Shown here in pieces: positions 19,019 to 27,493 of a stretch of DNA of 64,000 nucleotides. Location: the NCBI RefSeq assembly GCF_040049295.1, contig NZ_JBDZDQ010000001.1, positions 620,001 through 684,000 on the forward strand, written 5' to 3'. The DNA comes from Sphingomonas sp. KR3-1 (lineage in GTDB: Bacteria > Pseudomonadota > Alphaproteobacteria > Sphingomonadales > Sphingomonadaceae). A program made the translations under genes and the position numbers. The stretch's first letter is position 1, and each line of letters starts with the position of its first letter. The notes under the pieces are model-generated. The model was not told the DNA's origin and did not search any database. It saw only the letters and a list, made by a program, of their open reading frames with translations.

Positions 19019-19741
19019 TCAGCGCCGGCCGACGCCCCGCCAGATCCTGAGCGCATTGCCGTCGGCCGCGCCGCCACTGCCGGGCTTGCACGCCTCGTAG
19101 CGCAGCCCCTTGTCGAGGCAGAGCCAGAGCTCGTCGAGCCAGTCCTCCTTGGTCACCGTCACGCGGATCGCATTGGCGGGGATGCCGGGATTGGCCGCGG
19201 CGAAGCGCGCCTTGAACTGGCCGATGGTCAGGTCGGCGCGCGACAGCCGGTCCATGTCCGGATAGCGGACCTTGTCGTAGAGCCGCTTGGCCGTGCCGAA
19301 ATAGCTGGCCGGCGTCATAGCGGTGCAGGTGCCGTGCTTGGCCCATTCATGCTGGATGAGCTGGGCCGAGGGCGTGGTGCACAGCATCGGCCTGATCTGC
19401 GCGGGCGGCAGGATGCGCGTGTCGGCGCAATATTGCGGCCAGGTCTTGCCCTCGCCGTCCGGCCACAGGCCGTGCAGGCTGAAGCCGAAGCGCGTGGTGG
19501 CGCCGCAGCGGAAGCGATTGTCGGGATCGTCGCCATGCGCGCGGCACAGCCCCGGATTCCAGGTCAGCGCCAGCGTGTACGAGCCGATCGGCAGGATCCG
19601 GCGCGGCTCCCTGGCATTGGGCAGCTCGGCCAGCGGACGGCCGGGATTGAGCGGCGCGCGGCACATCAGCGCCTGGGCCGAGGCGATGCCCGGCAGCAGC
19701 GCCAGGCCCGAGCCGAGAATTCCGAGAACTATTTTGCGCAT
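19019..19741 (-). CDS. Secreted ribonuclease T2 family enzyme
   Basis: 240 residues with signal peptide 1-22 (ending ASA-QA). RNase T2 active-site blocks are complete: CAS I FSLHGLWPDG with His90, and CAS II HEWAKHGTC with His131, Glu132, Lys135 and His136; at least six cysteines could form the family's disulfides. It should cut single-stranded RNA through 2',3'-cyclic phosphates in the periplasm, releasing nucleotides from external RNA. ATG 19741 has AGGAG seven bases ahead; an upstream ATG at 19756 overlaps the nadC stop by ATGA and would add five residues. Confidence 0.9.
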   Translation of the reverse strand: MRKIVLGILGSGLALLPGIASAQALMCRAPLNPGRPLAELPNAREPRRILPIGSYTLALTWNPGLCRAHGDDPDNRFRCGATTRFGFSLHGLWPDGEGKTWPQYCADTRILPPAQIRPMLCTTPSAQLIQHEWAKHGTCTAMTPASYFGTAKRLYDKVRYPDMDRLSRADLTIGQFKARFAAANPGIPANAIRVTVTKEDWLDELWLCLDKGLRYEACKPGSGGAADGNALRIWRGVGRR

Positions 19742-19752
19742 CGCCACGCTCC

Positions 19753-20598
19753 TCATGCCTGCCCGAAATCCAGCCCGATATCGGCGGCGGGCGCCGACTG
19801 GGTGAGCCGGCCGACGCTGACATAGGTCACGCCCGTTTCGGCGATGCCGCGGATCGTGTCGAGCCGCACGCCGCCCGAAGCCTCGGTCGGCACCCGGCCG
19901 GCGACCAGCGCCACCGCCGCGCGCAGCGTCTCCGGACCCATATTGTCGAGCAGCAGGTGCGTGGCGCCCGCCTCCAGCGCAGGCGCGATCTGGTCGATCC
20001 GGTCGACCTCGGCGATGACCCGCTCGATCCCCGCGGCCACCGCGCGGCGCACCGCCTCGCCCACCGATCCGGCGACCGCGACGTGATTGTCCTTGATCAT
20101 CGCCGCGTCCCACAGGCCCATGCGGTAGTTGGTCGCGCCGCCCATCCGCGTGGCGTATTTCTCGAGCACGCGCAGGCCGGGCAGCGTCTTGCGCGTGTCG
20201 AGCAGCGTCGCGCCGGTGCCGGCCATCGCGTCGACATAGGCGCGCGTCATCGTCGCGATGCCGGAGAGGTGCTGCACGGTGTTGAGCGCCGAGCGCTCGG
20301 CAGTGAGCAGCGCGCGCGCCTTGCCGCGGATGCGCATCAGATCGGTGCCGGCCGGCACCTGCGCGCCATCCTCGACCAGCCGATCGATCTCGGCATCGGA
20401 ATCGAGCGCGCGGAAGAATGCCTCGGCGATCGGCAACCCGGCGACGGTGATCGCGTCGCGGCTGTCCATCACGCCGGTGAACATCGCATCGGCGGGGATC
20501 ACCGCGGCGGAGGTGATGTCGCCGATGCCGCCCAGATCCTCGGCGAGCGTGGCGGCGACGAAAGCGTCGAGATCGAAGCGGTCGAGCGTGAAGGTCAT
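19753..20598 (-). CDS. nadC: Nicotinate-nucleotide diphosphorylase (carboxylating)
   Basis: 281 residues from MTFTLDRFDL. Converts quinolinate and PRPP to nicotinate mononucleotide. Signatures: EDLGGIGDITS near the start, LNTVQHLSGIAT, DTRKTLPGLRVLEKYA, GLWDAAMIKDNH and GGVRLDTI. nadA is close by on the same strand (21918-22937), with a dioxygenase gene between them on the other strand; nadB is not in the window. The RNase T2 gene follows directly, so both may share a transcript. Confidence 0.95.
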   Translation of the reverse strand: MTFTLDRFDLDAFVAATLAEDLGGIGDITSAAVIPADAMFTGVMDSRDAITVAGLPIAEAFFRALDSDAEIDRLVEDGAQVPAGTDLMRIRGKARALLTAERSALNTVQHLSGIATMTRAYVDAMAGTGATLLDTRKTLPGLRVLEKYATRMGGATNYRMGLWDAAMIKDNHVAVAGSVGEAVRRAVAAGIERVIAEVDRIDQIAPALEAGATHLLLDNMGPETLRAAVALVAGRVPTEASGGVRLDTIRGIAETGVTYVSVGRLTQSAPAADIGLDFGQA

Positions 20599-20766
20599 GC
20601 GCAGCCCCTTAGGAGCCGCGCCCGGCAGCGGCAATGGCGCGATCGCCCTGCCCCGCCGCCGCGCCCAAAGTGAAGGCAGTCGCGCATGATCGTTTCACTT
20701 TGCCCTGGGCCCCGGTGCGGGATCGGAATCGGGCCGGAAGCGAGGATCATGCGCCATCCCGCCATG

Positions 20767-20793
20767 GCAGCAGACGAAATCCTACATTTCAAG
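20767..20793. repeat. Fragment of the intergenic repeat, copy D
   Basis: Only the right-end block of the family, GCAGCAGACGAAATCCTAC followed by ATTTCAAG, is recognisable. The flanking sequence (20599-20852) shows no gene and no further similarity to copies A-C. Confidence 0.55.
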
Positions 20794-20852
20794 AGCCATT
20801 GACCAGGGCAAGCGGCATTGACCCGAGGTACCCCGCCGGGTCACGATCCGCC

Positions 20853-21845
20853 ATGGCCGATGCCGAACCCGCCCTGCTGCCTGAGATCCGGGGCCTGCAC
20901 ACCTATTGGGAGCGGCGGATCCGCTACCAGCCCTCGCCGCCCGAGGACTGGATCGCGGACAAGCTGCTGCTCGACGCGCTCGGCCTCGGGGTCGAGCAGA
21001 CCCATAGCTTCTTCGCGGAGCAGGCGCCCGACTTCGAGACGTTCGGCCGCTGGATCGTCGCCACCGCCGGCCCGCCCGATCCGCTGGTGATCGCGCGCTA
21101 TCATGCCGCGCTGGACGGCGCCCCGCCGCCGCCCGAGATCGCCGCACGCCTGGCCGCGATCGACGCGATGCCCGACACGCTGGATGCCGCCGACCTCGCC
21201 CATTGGGAGGCGCAGGGCTATGTCGTGCTGCGCGGCGCGATCACGCCCGAGGAGGTCCGCGCCGCCGCCGACCTGTTGTGGCGCGCGGTGGGCGCCGACC
21301 CCGCCGATCCGGCAAGCTGGTATTCGGCGCGCGGCCAGGGGATGATGGTGCAGCTGTTCCAGCATCCCGCGCTGGAAGCGGTGCGGCGATCTGCGCGGGT
21401 GCACAAGGCCTTTGCCCAGCTCTGGGGGACGAGCGACCTGTGGCGCCGCATCGACCGGATGAGCTTCAACGCGCCGCTGCGCCCGAACCGCGGCTTCGGC
21501 CCGCCGCGGCTCCACTGGGACACGAGCCTGGTGCCGCCGATCAGCTTTGCGACGCAGGGCGTGCTCTATCTGTCGGACACGGCCGAGGACCAGGGCGCGT
21601 TCGAGCTGGTCCCCGGCTTCCACCACGGGCTGCTCGACTGGCTGGCGGGCCTGGGCGACGCCGATCCGCGCGCGGTGGACCTGAGCGACCGCGCGGTGCG
21701 CGTGGCGGGACGCGCCGGCGACCTGGTGATCTGGCGGCACGACCTGCCGCACGGCGCCAGCCCGAACACCGCCGCGACGCCGCGGCTGGCGCAATATGTG
21801 AACTTCTATTCGGCGCAGATGGGCGTGCAGCCGGAGTGGCGGTGA
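20853..21845 (+). CDS. Phytanoyl-CoA dioxygenase-family Fe(II)/2-oxoglutarate oxygenase
   Basis: 330 residues from MADAEPALL; the open frame extends further upstream but that part crosses the repeat fragment and lacks coding character. The metal triad of the family is visible: His221 and Asp223 in LHWDTS, distal His300 in HDLPHGASPN, with the 2-oxoglutarate-binding Arg soon after (RLAQYVNFY). An N-terminal helical extension of about 110 residues precedes the catalytic domain (YVVLRGAITPEEV). Substrate unknown. It lies between nadC and nadA on the opposite strand. Confidence 0.8.
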   Translation: MADAEPALLPEIRGLHTYWERRIRYQPSPPEDWIADKLLLDALGLGVEQTHSFFAEQAPDFETFGRWIVATAGPPDPLVIARYHAALDGAPPPPEIAARLAAIDAMPDTLDAADLAHWEAQGYVVLRGAITPEEVRAAADLLWRAVGADPADPASWYSARGQGMMVQLFQHPALEAVRRSARVHKAFAQLWGTSDLWRRIDRMSFNAPLRPNRGFGPPRLHWDTSLVPPISFATQGVLYLSDTAEDQGAFELVPGFHHGLLDWLAGLGDADPRAVDLSDRAVRVAGRAGDLVIWRHDLPHGASPNTAATPRLAQYVNFYSAQMGVQPEWR

Positions 21846-21876
21846 GGGAAGGCTGGGAGGCATCGACAGGATGCTC

Positions 21877-21896
21877 TCCCCGGCGAAGGCCGGGGA
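21877..21896. repeat. REP-like hairpin (CCCCGGC-GAAG-GCCGGGG)
   Basis: Perfect palindrome TCCCCGGC / GCCGGGGA between two convergent gene ends. One of at least seven similar hairpins in this window; may end transcription from both sides. Confidence 0.75.
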
Positions 21897-21917
21897 AAGA
21901 CGAGGTAAGGAGGGCGC

Positions 21918-22937
21918 CTAGTCTCCCTTGGTCGGGTCGCCGCCGATCGCGCCGAGATCGCCCTGGCCCACCGTGGCGCTCGCCATCTCGAGCATCCGGT
22001 CGAGGCTCTTCTTGGCCTCGAGGCGCAGGCCCTCCTCGATCTCGACGCGCGGCTCGAGGTCGCGCAGCGCGAGGTAGAGCTTCTCCATCGTGTTGAGCGC
22101 CATATAGGGGCAGATATTGCAGTTGCAGTTGCCGTCGGCACCGGGCGCGCCGATGAAGTTCTTGCTCGGCATCGCCTTCTGCATCTGGTGGATGATGTGC
22201 GGCTCGGTCGCGACGATCAGCGTGTCGCCGGCCATGCCCTGCGAGAATTCGAGGATGCCGCGGGTCGAGCCGACATAATCGGCATGGTCGAGCACGTGCG
22301 GCGGACATTCGGGATGCGCGGCGACCGGGGCGCCGGGGTGCTGCGCCTTGAGCTTGAGGAGCTCGGTCTCGCTGAACGCCTCATGGACGATGCACACGCC
22401 CGGCCAGAGCAGCATGTCGCGGCCGATCTTGCGCTTGAGATAGCCGCCGAGATTCTTGTCCGGGCCGAAGATGATCTTCTGCTCGGGCGGGATCTGGGCG
22501 AGGATCTTTTCGGCCGAGCTCGACGTGACGATGATGTCGCTGAGCGCCTTCACCTCGGTCGAGCAGTTGATATAGGTCAGCGCGATGTGATCGGGATACG
22601 CGGCGCGGAAGGCAGCGAACTGCTCGGGCGGGCAGCTGTCCTCGAGCGAGCAGCCGGCATTCATGTCGGGCAGCACCACGATCTTCTGCGGGCTGAGGAT
22701 CTTCGCGGTCTCGGCCATGAAGCGCACGCCGCAAAAGGCGATCACGTCGGCATCGGTCTCGGCGGCCTTGCGCGAGAGATCGAGGCTGTCGCCGACGAAA
22801 TCGGCGAGGTCCTGCAGCTCGGGCTTCTGGTAATAATGGGCGAGGATGACGGCGTTGCGCTCCTTGCGCAGCCGATCGATCTCCGCGCGGAGATCCAGCC
22901 CGCTCAAGCTGCCGCCAATGCCGTTACGCGCGTCCAT
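21918..22937 (-). CDS. nadA: Quinolinate synthase
   Basis: 339 residues from MDARNGIGG, which has GGGAG just upstream. Condenses iminoaspartate and dihydroxyacetone phosphate to quinolinate using a 4Fe-4S cluster. The cluster ligands are present: DMNAGCSLEDSCP region, AAHPECPPHV and the C-terminal CNCNICPYMALN. HYYQKPELQDLADFVGDSL near 47 is the family's N-terminal signature. Feeds nadC downstream. Confidence 0.96.
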   Translation of the reverse strand: MDARNGIGGSLSGLDLRAEIDRLRKERNAVILAHYYQKPELQDLADFVGDSLDLSRKAAETDADVIAFCGVRFMAETAKILSPQKIVVLPDMNAGCSLEDSCPPEQFAAFRAAYPDHIALTYINCSTEVKALSDIIVTSSSAEKILAQIPPEQKIIFGPDKNLGGYLKRKIGRDMLLWPGVCIVHEAFSETELLKLKAQHPGAPVAAHPECPPHVLDHADYVGSTRGILEFSQGMAGDTLIVATEPHIIHQMQKAMPSKNFIGAPGADGNCNCNICPYMALNTMEKLYLALRDLEPRVEIEEGLRLEAKKSLDRMLEMASATVGQGDLGAIGGDPTKGD

Positions 22938-23015
22938 GCCTAACACTCCCTTGCCCGCGCCGCACATGGCCCGGCGCGGACGCGGGTTCAAGGCCCCAGA
23001 GCTGGGCCGCGAGAC

Positions 23016-23777
23016 TTAGGGCCAGTGCGCGGCCATCGGACGATCGGCGCCCGGCGTGCCCGCCAGCACCGTCCGCACCGCGGCTTCGCCCAGCGGCGAG
23101 AAGGCGATCGCCTGCGCGACCAGGAACGTCCCCGCCATCGCGGCGATGCCCCAGAGCCAGGCAGGGTGCACCCGGCGGGTGCGGACCAGGTCGCCGGCGA
23201 TGCCGATCAGCGGGAAGACCAAAGGCGCGACCAGCGCCGCCGCCGTCCACGACCAGGGGATCATGAAGGGCATCGGCAGCAACCGGCCGAAGCCGGGCCC
23301 GGTGATCGTCGCCACCGCGCAGATCATCAGCCGGCGATGCCAGTCCGAAGGGCCGCGCACGCTCACCGCGGCGGCGACCAGCCCGGCGAAGCAGAGCAGC
23401 CCGGCGGGGTTGCCGATCAGGAACTCGGGCGCCGCGAAGAAGGGCGGCCCGCCATGCGTGCGCATCGAATGTAGCGTGATCGCCAGCCCCATCGCCACCA
23501 TCATCGGCACCCAGACCAGCGAAATCCAGCCGAGCCGGCGGTGCAACGCGACGTTGCCGGTCGCGACCAGGAAATTCTGCGCGAGGAAGATCGCCAGCCA
23601 GCCCATGAAGACGAAGGCATGGACATGGTAGATCAGCGGCAGCGCGAAGCTCGACCGGCCCATCGCCAGGTTGAGCGAGAAGCCCGCGACGATCACCACC
23701 ACCATCGCGATCGACAGGATCAGGAAGAAGCGGTCGCGGCGGGCGACGCGCGACATCGGTTCGGCAAGGGTCGCCAT
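23016..23777 (-). CDS. Multi-pass membrane protein, unknown
   Basis: 253 residues, about seven membrane helices. Recognisable stretches are YHVHAFVFMGWLAIFLAQN and NVALHRRLGWIS, with histidines in and at the edge of helices (HVH, H..R, HRR), a pattern also met in heme- or quinone-associated membrane proteins; no heme motif is proven. Met22 (MSRVARRDR) is an alternative start. Function unknown; the family is frequent in sphingomonads. Confidence 0.7.
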   Translation of the reverse strand: MATLAEPMSRVARRDRFFLILSIAMVVVIVAGFSLNLAMGRSSFALPLIYHVHAFVFMGWLAIFLAQNFLVATGNVALHRRLGWISLVWVPMMVAMGLAITLHSMRTHGGPPFFAAPEFLIGNPAGLLCFAGLVAAAVSVRGPSDWHRRLMICAVATITGPGFGRLLPMPFMIPWSWTAAALVAPLVFPLIGIAGDLVRTRRVHPAWLWGIAAMAGTFLVAQAIAFSPLGEAAVRTVLAGTPGADRPMAAHWP

Positions 23778-23837
23778 TGCTCAGTCCCCCAACTGAAAGC
23801 TGCAATGGCGCGAAGCTATCGCGTTTGGCGCTGCCGC

Positions 23838-24557
23838 TCAACGGCTGCCGTTGAGCACGTCCTCGGGCCGGCGCGATTCGTCCCAGCGCTCGGTCGGGCG
23901 ATTGGCCTCGTCGGGGAAGAGCACCTGGACGCTGGCGTCGATCCCGGCGGCCTTGAGCGGCATGACGAAGCTGCTCTCGATCGCCTTGCGCGTCGCGTCG
24001 CGCGCCATGCGCATATAGGGTGCCGACTGCGCCTGCTTGAGCAGCTCGACCTGGCCGGCCCTGCGGTTGGCCTCGTCGAGCTTGCCGCCGACATCGGTGA
24101 CCGAGAGCAGGATGCCGCCATTGTCATACTGGCGGATATTGTTGAGATCGACCGCAGGATCGGTGGCCTCCACCGGCGGCAGGGTGACGGTCAGCCGCTT
24201 GCTGGCGGCATCCCAGATCACATCTTCCTGGCGCAGCTTCGACAGATCGACTTCGTAGCGCACGCTGCCCGGCATGATCATCGTCTTCTGCGCGGTGAAG
24301 CCGAGCTGGCTCTGCTTCGACGTGACCACCGCGACGAACTTGGCGGCGAAGGCGGACAGGCGGTTCTGCTCGCGCAGCCCCTGCAGGCTGGCCTGGGCCA
24401 CCGTCTCGGGCGTCGGGCCCTGGAACTGCCGTCTGATCGTGTCGCCGACGAACCAGAAGCCCGTGCCGAGCATCAGCGCGATCGCCAGCAGGATCAGCAG
24501 CGTCACGCCGAACAGCCTGAGGCAGCCGCCGCCTTCCTTGCCGGTGCCGCCCTGCAT
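23838..24557 (-). CDS. DUF4230 membrane-anchored protein
   Basis: 239 residues from the ATG that shares an A with the upstream stop (TGATG). One membrane helix at about 13-35 (LFGVTLLILLAIALMLG), then a large extracytoplasmic domain with QASLQGLREQNRLSAFAAKFVAVVTSKQ, the DUF4230 opening, and the DLSKL ... LTVTLPP core. Related proteins occur widely with no known role; some resemble stress or surface proteins. Cotranscribed with the metallo-hydrolase. Confidence 0.8.
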   Translation of the reverse strand: MQGGTGKEGGGCLRLFGVTLLILLAIALMLGTGFWFVGDTIRRQFQGPTPETVAQASLQGLREQNRLSAFAAKFVAVVTSKQSQLGFTAQKTMIMPGSVRYEVDLSKLRQEDVIWDAASKRLTVTLPPVEATDPAVDLNNIRQYDNGGILLSVTDVGGKLDEANRRAGQVELLKQAQSAPYMRMARDATRKAIESSFVMPLKAAGIDASVQVLFPDEANRPTERWDESRRPEDVLNGSR

Positions 24558-25426
24558 CACGCCGCCATCTTCCACGCATCGCCCTCCTCGATGACGAGTC
24601 CGCGATCCCGGAGGTCGATCAGGTGCGCGAGCACCGATCGGCCGGCGGCGCCGTTCAGCCGGGGATCGAGCCCAACATACATGCGCGCGACCATGTCGGG
24701 AACCGCGTGCACATCTGCCTTGAGCAGGCGCAGGATCTGGCCCTCGCGCTGCTTGCGGTGGCCGATCAGCCCGCGGACGAAGCGGTGCGGCCTTTCGATC
24801 GGCTCGCCGTGCGCGGGGTAATAGATGCGGTCCTGCTCGCGGGCCATCAGCCGGTCGAGGCTGGCCATGTAGGACGCCATGTCGCCGTCGGGCGGCGCGA
24901 CCACGGTGGTCGACCAGCCCATGACATGGTCGCCGCTGAACAGCGCGCCGCTCTCCGGCAGCGCGAAGCAGAGATGGTTGGAGGTGTGGCCGGGGGTGGC
25001 GACCGCGGTCAGCGTCCAGTCCGGGCCGGCAACGCTCTCGCCGTCCGCCAGCACGCGATCGGGGGCATAGCCGGTGTCGAACGCGGCGTCGGCGCGCGGG
25101 CCGGCATCCTCGAGCGTCAGCGGCGCGCAGCCGATGATCGGCGCGCCGGTCAGCGCCTTGAGCGGCGTGGCGGCGGGGCTGTGGTCACGGTGGGTGTGGG
25201 TGCACAGGATCGCCACCAGCGGGCGCCCGGCGATCGCGGCGATGATCGCTTCGATGTGGCGGGGATCGTCCGGGCCGGGATCGATCACGGCAAGCGCGGT
25301 GGTGCCGACCAGATAGGTCTGCGTGCCGGTATAGGTGAAGGGCGACGGATTGGGCGCCAGCAGCCGCGTGACCAGCGGATCGAGCGCAATGGCCAGGCCG
25401 GTCGGGGCATCCGCGATGATGTCCAT
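24557..25426 (-). CDS. Metallo-beta-lactamase-fold hydrolase (LACTB2/glyoxalase II-like)
   Basis: 289 residues. Zinc ligands are complete: His77, His79, Asp81, His82 in CTHTHRDHS, His146 in TPGHTSNH, Asp165 in FSGDHVMGW and His205 in PAHGEP. The C-terminal about 80 residues form a winged helix (GQILRLLKADVHAVPDMVARMY), as in LACTB2-type and related endoribonuclease or thioesterase-like MBL proteins. Substrate is not readable. Cytosolic; coupled to the DUF4230 gene. Confidence 0.87.
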   Translation of the reverse strand: MDIIADAPTGLAIALDPLVTRLLAPNPSPFTYTGTQTYLVGTTALAVIDPGPDDPRHIEAIIAAIAGRPLVAILCTHTHRDHSPAATPLKALTGAPIIGCAPLTLEDAGPRADAAFDTGYAPDRVLADGESVAGPDWTLTAVATPGHTSNHLCFALPESGALFSGDHVMGWSTTVVAPPDGDMASYMASLDRLMAREQDRIYYPAHGEPIERPHRFVRGLIGHRKQREGQILRLLKADVHAVPDMVARMYVGLDPRLNGAAGRSVLAHLIDLRDRGLVIEEGDAWKMAA

Positions 25427-25474
25427 GGTGCCGAGATGGCCTTTGCCGCGCCGCAGCGCAAGGGCGGAAACGAA

Positions 25475-25510
25475 ACGGGGCCGGCCGCGAAGGAGAGCAG
25501 CCGGCCCCGT
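25475..25510 (-). terminator. Rho-independent terminator of the BlaI/M56 operon
   Basis: On the minus strand, ACGGGGCCGGC and GCCGGCCCCGT form an 11-bp stem around a 14-base loop, followed by TTCGTTT. It lies 53 bases after the M56 stop and also separates it from the MBL gene. Confidence 0.85.
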
Positions 25511-25562
25511 CCGAAAAGACGCTCGCGAAAGGGGCTTAACCCGAGCGCCCTTCCCCTCCGAG

Positions 25563-27074
25563 TCAGTTGTCGTCGGTGTTCTTCGCGACTTCGGCCATCG
25601 CCTCGTCGATGCCCTTCAGCGCCTTGGCGCGCTGCTCGGCGCTGAGGTCCGGCTGGCTCTCGATCGAGCGGCGGGCCATGCGCAGGCCCATCATCGCGGA
25701 CTGCATGCCGAACCGCTTCGAGTCGAAGGCGACCTTCTGGGCGTCGACCGTGATCTTCTCGATCCGGTTCGAGCAGATGATCATCACCTTCTTGCCGTCC
25801 TTCTCGAAATTCTCGACGACCGGCTTGTCGGTGTTGCCCGCGCACTTGCCGTTGCGGATCTCGGGAACCTCGACGCGGATGCGGTCCATGTCGGGCATCA
25901 CGGTCTCGGTCGAGGTGCCGTCGGCGTGGACCATCACCATCTTGGTGATGCGCTTGCCGTCCTTGCCCTTGCCGTCCTTGCCGTCGTCGCTGATGCGATA
26001 GACCTGGGTGTGGACGCGGACCGGGCCTTCCGGCGCCTCGGGTACCGCAGCAGGGGCAGGCGCGGCGACGGGCGCCGGGGCAGCCGGCGGCGCCGGCACG
26101 TCCTGGCCGAGGCTGAGGCCGGTGACGTTCTCCACCTTCACCTTGATCTGCTCGGCGGCCTGGGTGCCCGAGGCAGTGAGCCCCAGCGCGGCGAGGCCGA
26201 GGGCACCGGTGCCGAGCAGGCCGGCAGCGAGACGTGCGGGGGAATTCTTGTGGGTCTTCGAGAGCATGCGGAGCCTCCCTTTAACTTCGTTGATGGTGTG
26301 CAGGTGACATGCCGCCGAGACCGCACCCCCATGCGCGGACTTGACGATCGCACGGCCATAGGCATGGCGCAGTGCCTGGGCGCGGCCGGCGAGCACCAGG
26401 GCATCGCAGGCCATTTCCTGGTCGGCACGAAAGGCACGGAAGGCCTTCCAGGCGACCGGATTGAACCAGTGGAGAGCGAGGACGATCAGCGCGGCCCAGT
26501 TCGCGATCAGATCGCCGCGGACATGATGGCCGAGCTCATGGGCGAGCGCGAGATCGCGCTCCTGCTCGTCGTAGCGCTCGGTGAAGTCGCACGGGAAGGC
26601 GACATATTTGCGCAGCACCCCGAAGGCGAGCGGGCCGTGCACTGCGTCGGTCTCGATCACGCGGACCTTGCCTTGGGCAACGGTGCGATCGACACGGGCG
26701 GCCTTGAGCAGCCGGGCGCAGTGCCGGCGATGCGCGATCAGGTGATAGGCGAGGAAGAGCAGCGCGCCGGCCACCCACAACAGCCCCACCACCATCAGCC
26801 AGCCGAAGCTGCCTTCCGCCCCGGCCGAGGGCGCACCGCCCAGCGGCTCGACGACATAGACCGCGACGATGTCGCTCGCGGCGCCCACCGGCGCGGCGGC
26901 CTGTTCCCGCCAGCCCTGGGGCAGCGACGGCATCAGCAGCCGCACCGCCGGCAGCAGCCACAGCGCATAGGCGACATTGGCGCCGAATGCCTTGCGCACC
27001 GGCCCGCGCAGGACGAGCACCAGCACCATCAGCAGCGTGCTGGCGACGAGCGTTTCGATTGCCCAGCTGATCAT
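25563..27074 (-). CDS. BlaR1/MecR1-like M56 membrane metallopeptidase without penicillin-binding domain
   Basis: 503 residues. N-terminal membrane helices (1-55, 90-112), then a cytosolic zincin with HELGH at 179-183 and the downstream Glu in ADQEMACD, as in BlaR1, which cleaves BlaI-type repressors. A further helix follows, then a Pro/Ala linker (about 305-335) and an extracytoplasmic region of about 165 residues. In BlaR1 this last part is a penicillin-binding sensor with an SxxK motif; here it is charged, Lys/Asp rich (ISDDGKDGKGKDGKRI) and I see no such fold. It overlaps blaI by ATGA and should be its partner. The inducing signal is therefore unlikely to be a beta-lactam. Confidence 0.85.
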   Translation of the reverse strand: MISWAIETLVASTLLMVLVLVLRGPVRKAFGANVAYALWLLPAVRLLMPSLPQGWREQAAAPVGAASDIVAVYVVEPLGGAPSAGAEGSFGWLMVVGLLWVAGALLFLAYHLIAHRRHCARLLKAARVDRTVAQGKVRVIETDAVHGPLAFGVLRKYVAFPCDFTERYDEQERDLALAHELGHHVRGDLIANWAALIVLALHWFNPVAWKAFRAFRADQEMACDALVLAGRAQALRHAYGRAIVKSAHGGAVSAACHLHTINEVKGRLRMLSKTHKNSPARLAAGLLGTGALGLAALGLTASGTQAAEQIKVKVENVTGLSLGQDVPAPPAAPAPVAAPAPAAVPEAPEGPVRVHTQVYRISDDGKDGKGKDGKRITKMVMVHADGTSTETVMPDMDRIRVEVPEIRNGKCAGNTDKPVVENFEKDGKKVMIICSNRIEKITVDAQKVAFDSKRFGMQSAMMGLRMARRSIESQPDLSAEQRAKALKGIDEAMAEVAKNTDDN

Positions 27075-27439
27075 TGCTTGAGCTCCTTCAAAAGGGCCTC
27101 AATCTCGGCGATGTCCTGGTCGGTGAGCTGGTCGCGCTCGGCGAGATGGGCGACCAGCGGCGTGAGCTTGCCGCCGAACAGCCGGTCCATCAGCTTGCGC
27201 GATTCCCCGGCGACATAATCGCCGCGCGCCACCAGCGGGCGATAGAGGTAGCGGCGCCCCTCTTCCTTGTGCGCGATGATGTTCTTGGCGAGCAGGCGCC
27301 CTAGCAACGTCTTGACCGTGTTGGCACTCCAGTCGCGCTCGGCGGGCACCCGCTCGGCGACTTCCTGCGCCGAGAGGGGCGACTCGTCCCACAGCACTTC
27401 CATCACGGCGTGCTCGGCGTCGCTGATCCGTTCGGTCAT
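27071..27439 (-). CDS. blaI: BlaI/MecI/CopY-family repressor
   Basis: 122 residues, normal length. Winged helix MTERISDAEHAVMEVLWDES...SANTVKTLLGRLLAKN in the N-terminal half; the C-terminal helices (LVAHLAERDQLTDQDIAEIEALLKEL) dimerise. Represses its own operon through the double dyad at 27456-27492 until the M56 protease cleaves it. Both genes probably start and stop as a unit. Confidence 0.9.
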   Translation of the reverse strand: MTERISDAEHAVMEVLWDESPLSAQEVAERVPAERDWSANTVKTLLGRLLAKNIIAHKEEGRRYLYRPLVARGDYVAGESRKLMDRLFGGKLTPLVAHLAERDQLTDQDIAEIEALLKELKQ

Positions 27440-27454
27440 CGTTTCCCTCTTTCG

Positions 27455-27493
27455 TGACTACTTGTGTAATCGTCACGATTACGTCTGTAGTCA
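27455..27493 (-). promoter_or_regulatory. Double BlaI operator
   Basis: Two 16-base dyads of the form GAnTAC-N4-GTAnTC, GACTACTTGTGTAATC (27456-27471) and GATTACGTCTGTAGTC (27477-27492), lie five bases apart. They are mirror images, so the whole 39 bases form one palindrome centred on 27474, ending 16 bases before the blaI ATG. This matches the TACA/TGTA type of BlaI and MecI sites. Confidence 0.8.

Noticed and set aside
25563..27439. Beta-lactam resistance locus
   Set aside because: There is a BlaI/M56 pair but no beta-lactamase and no penicillin-binding sensor domain.
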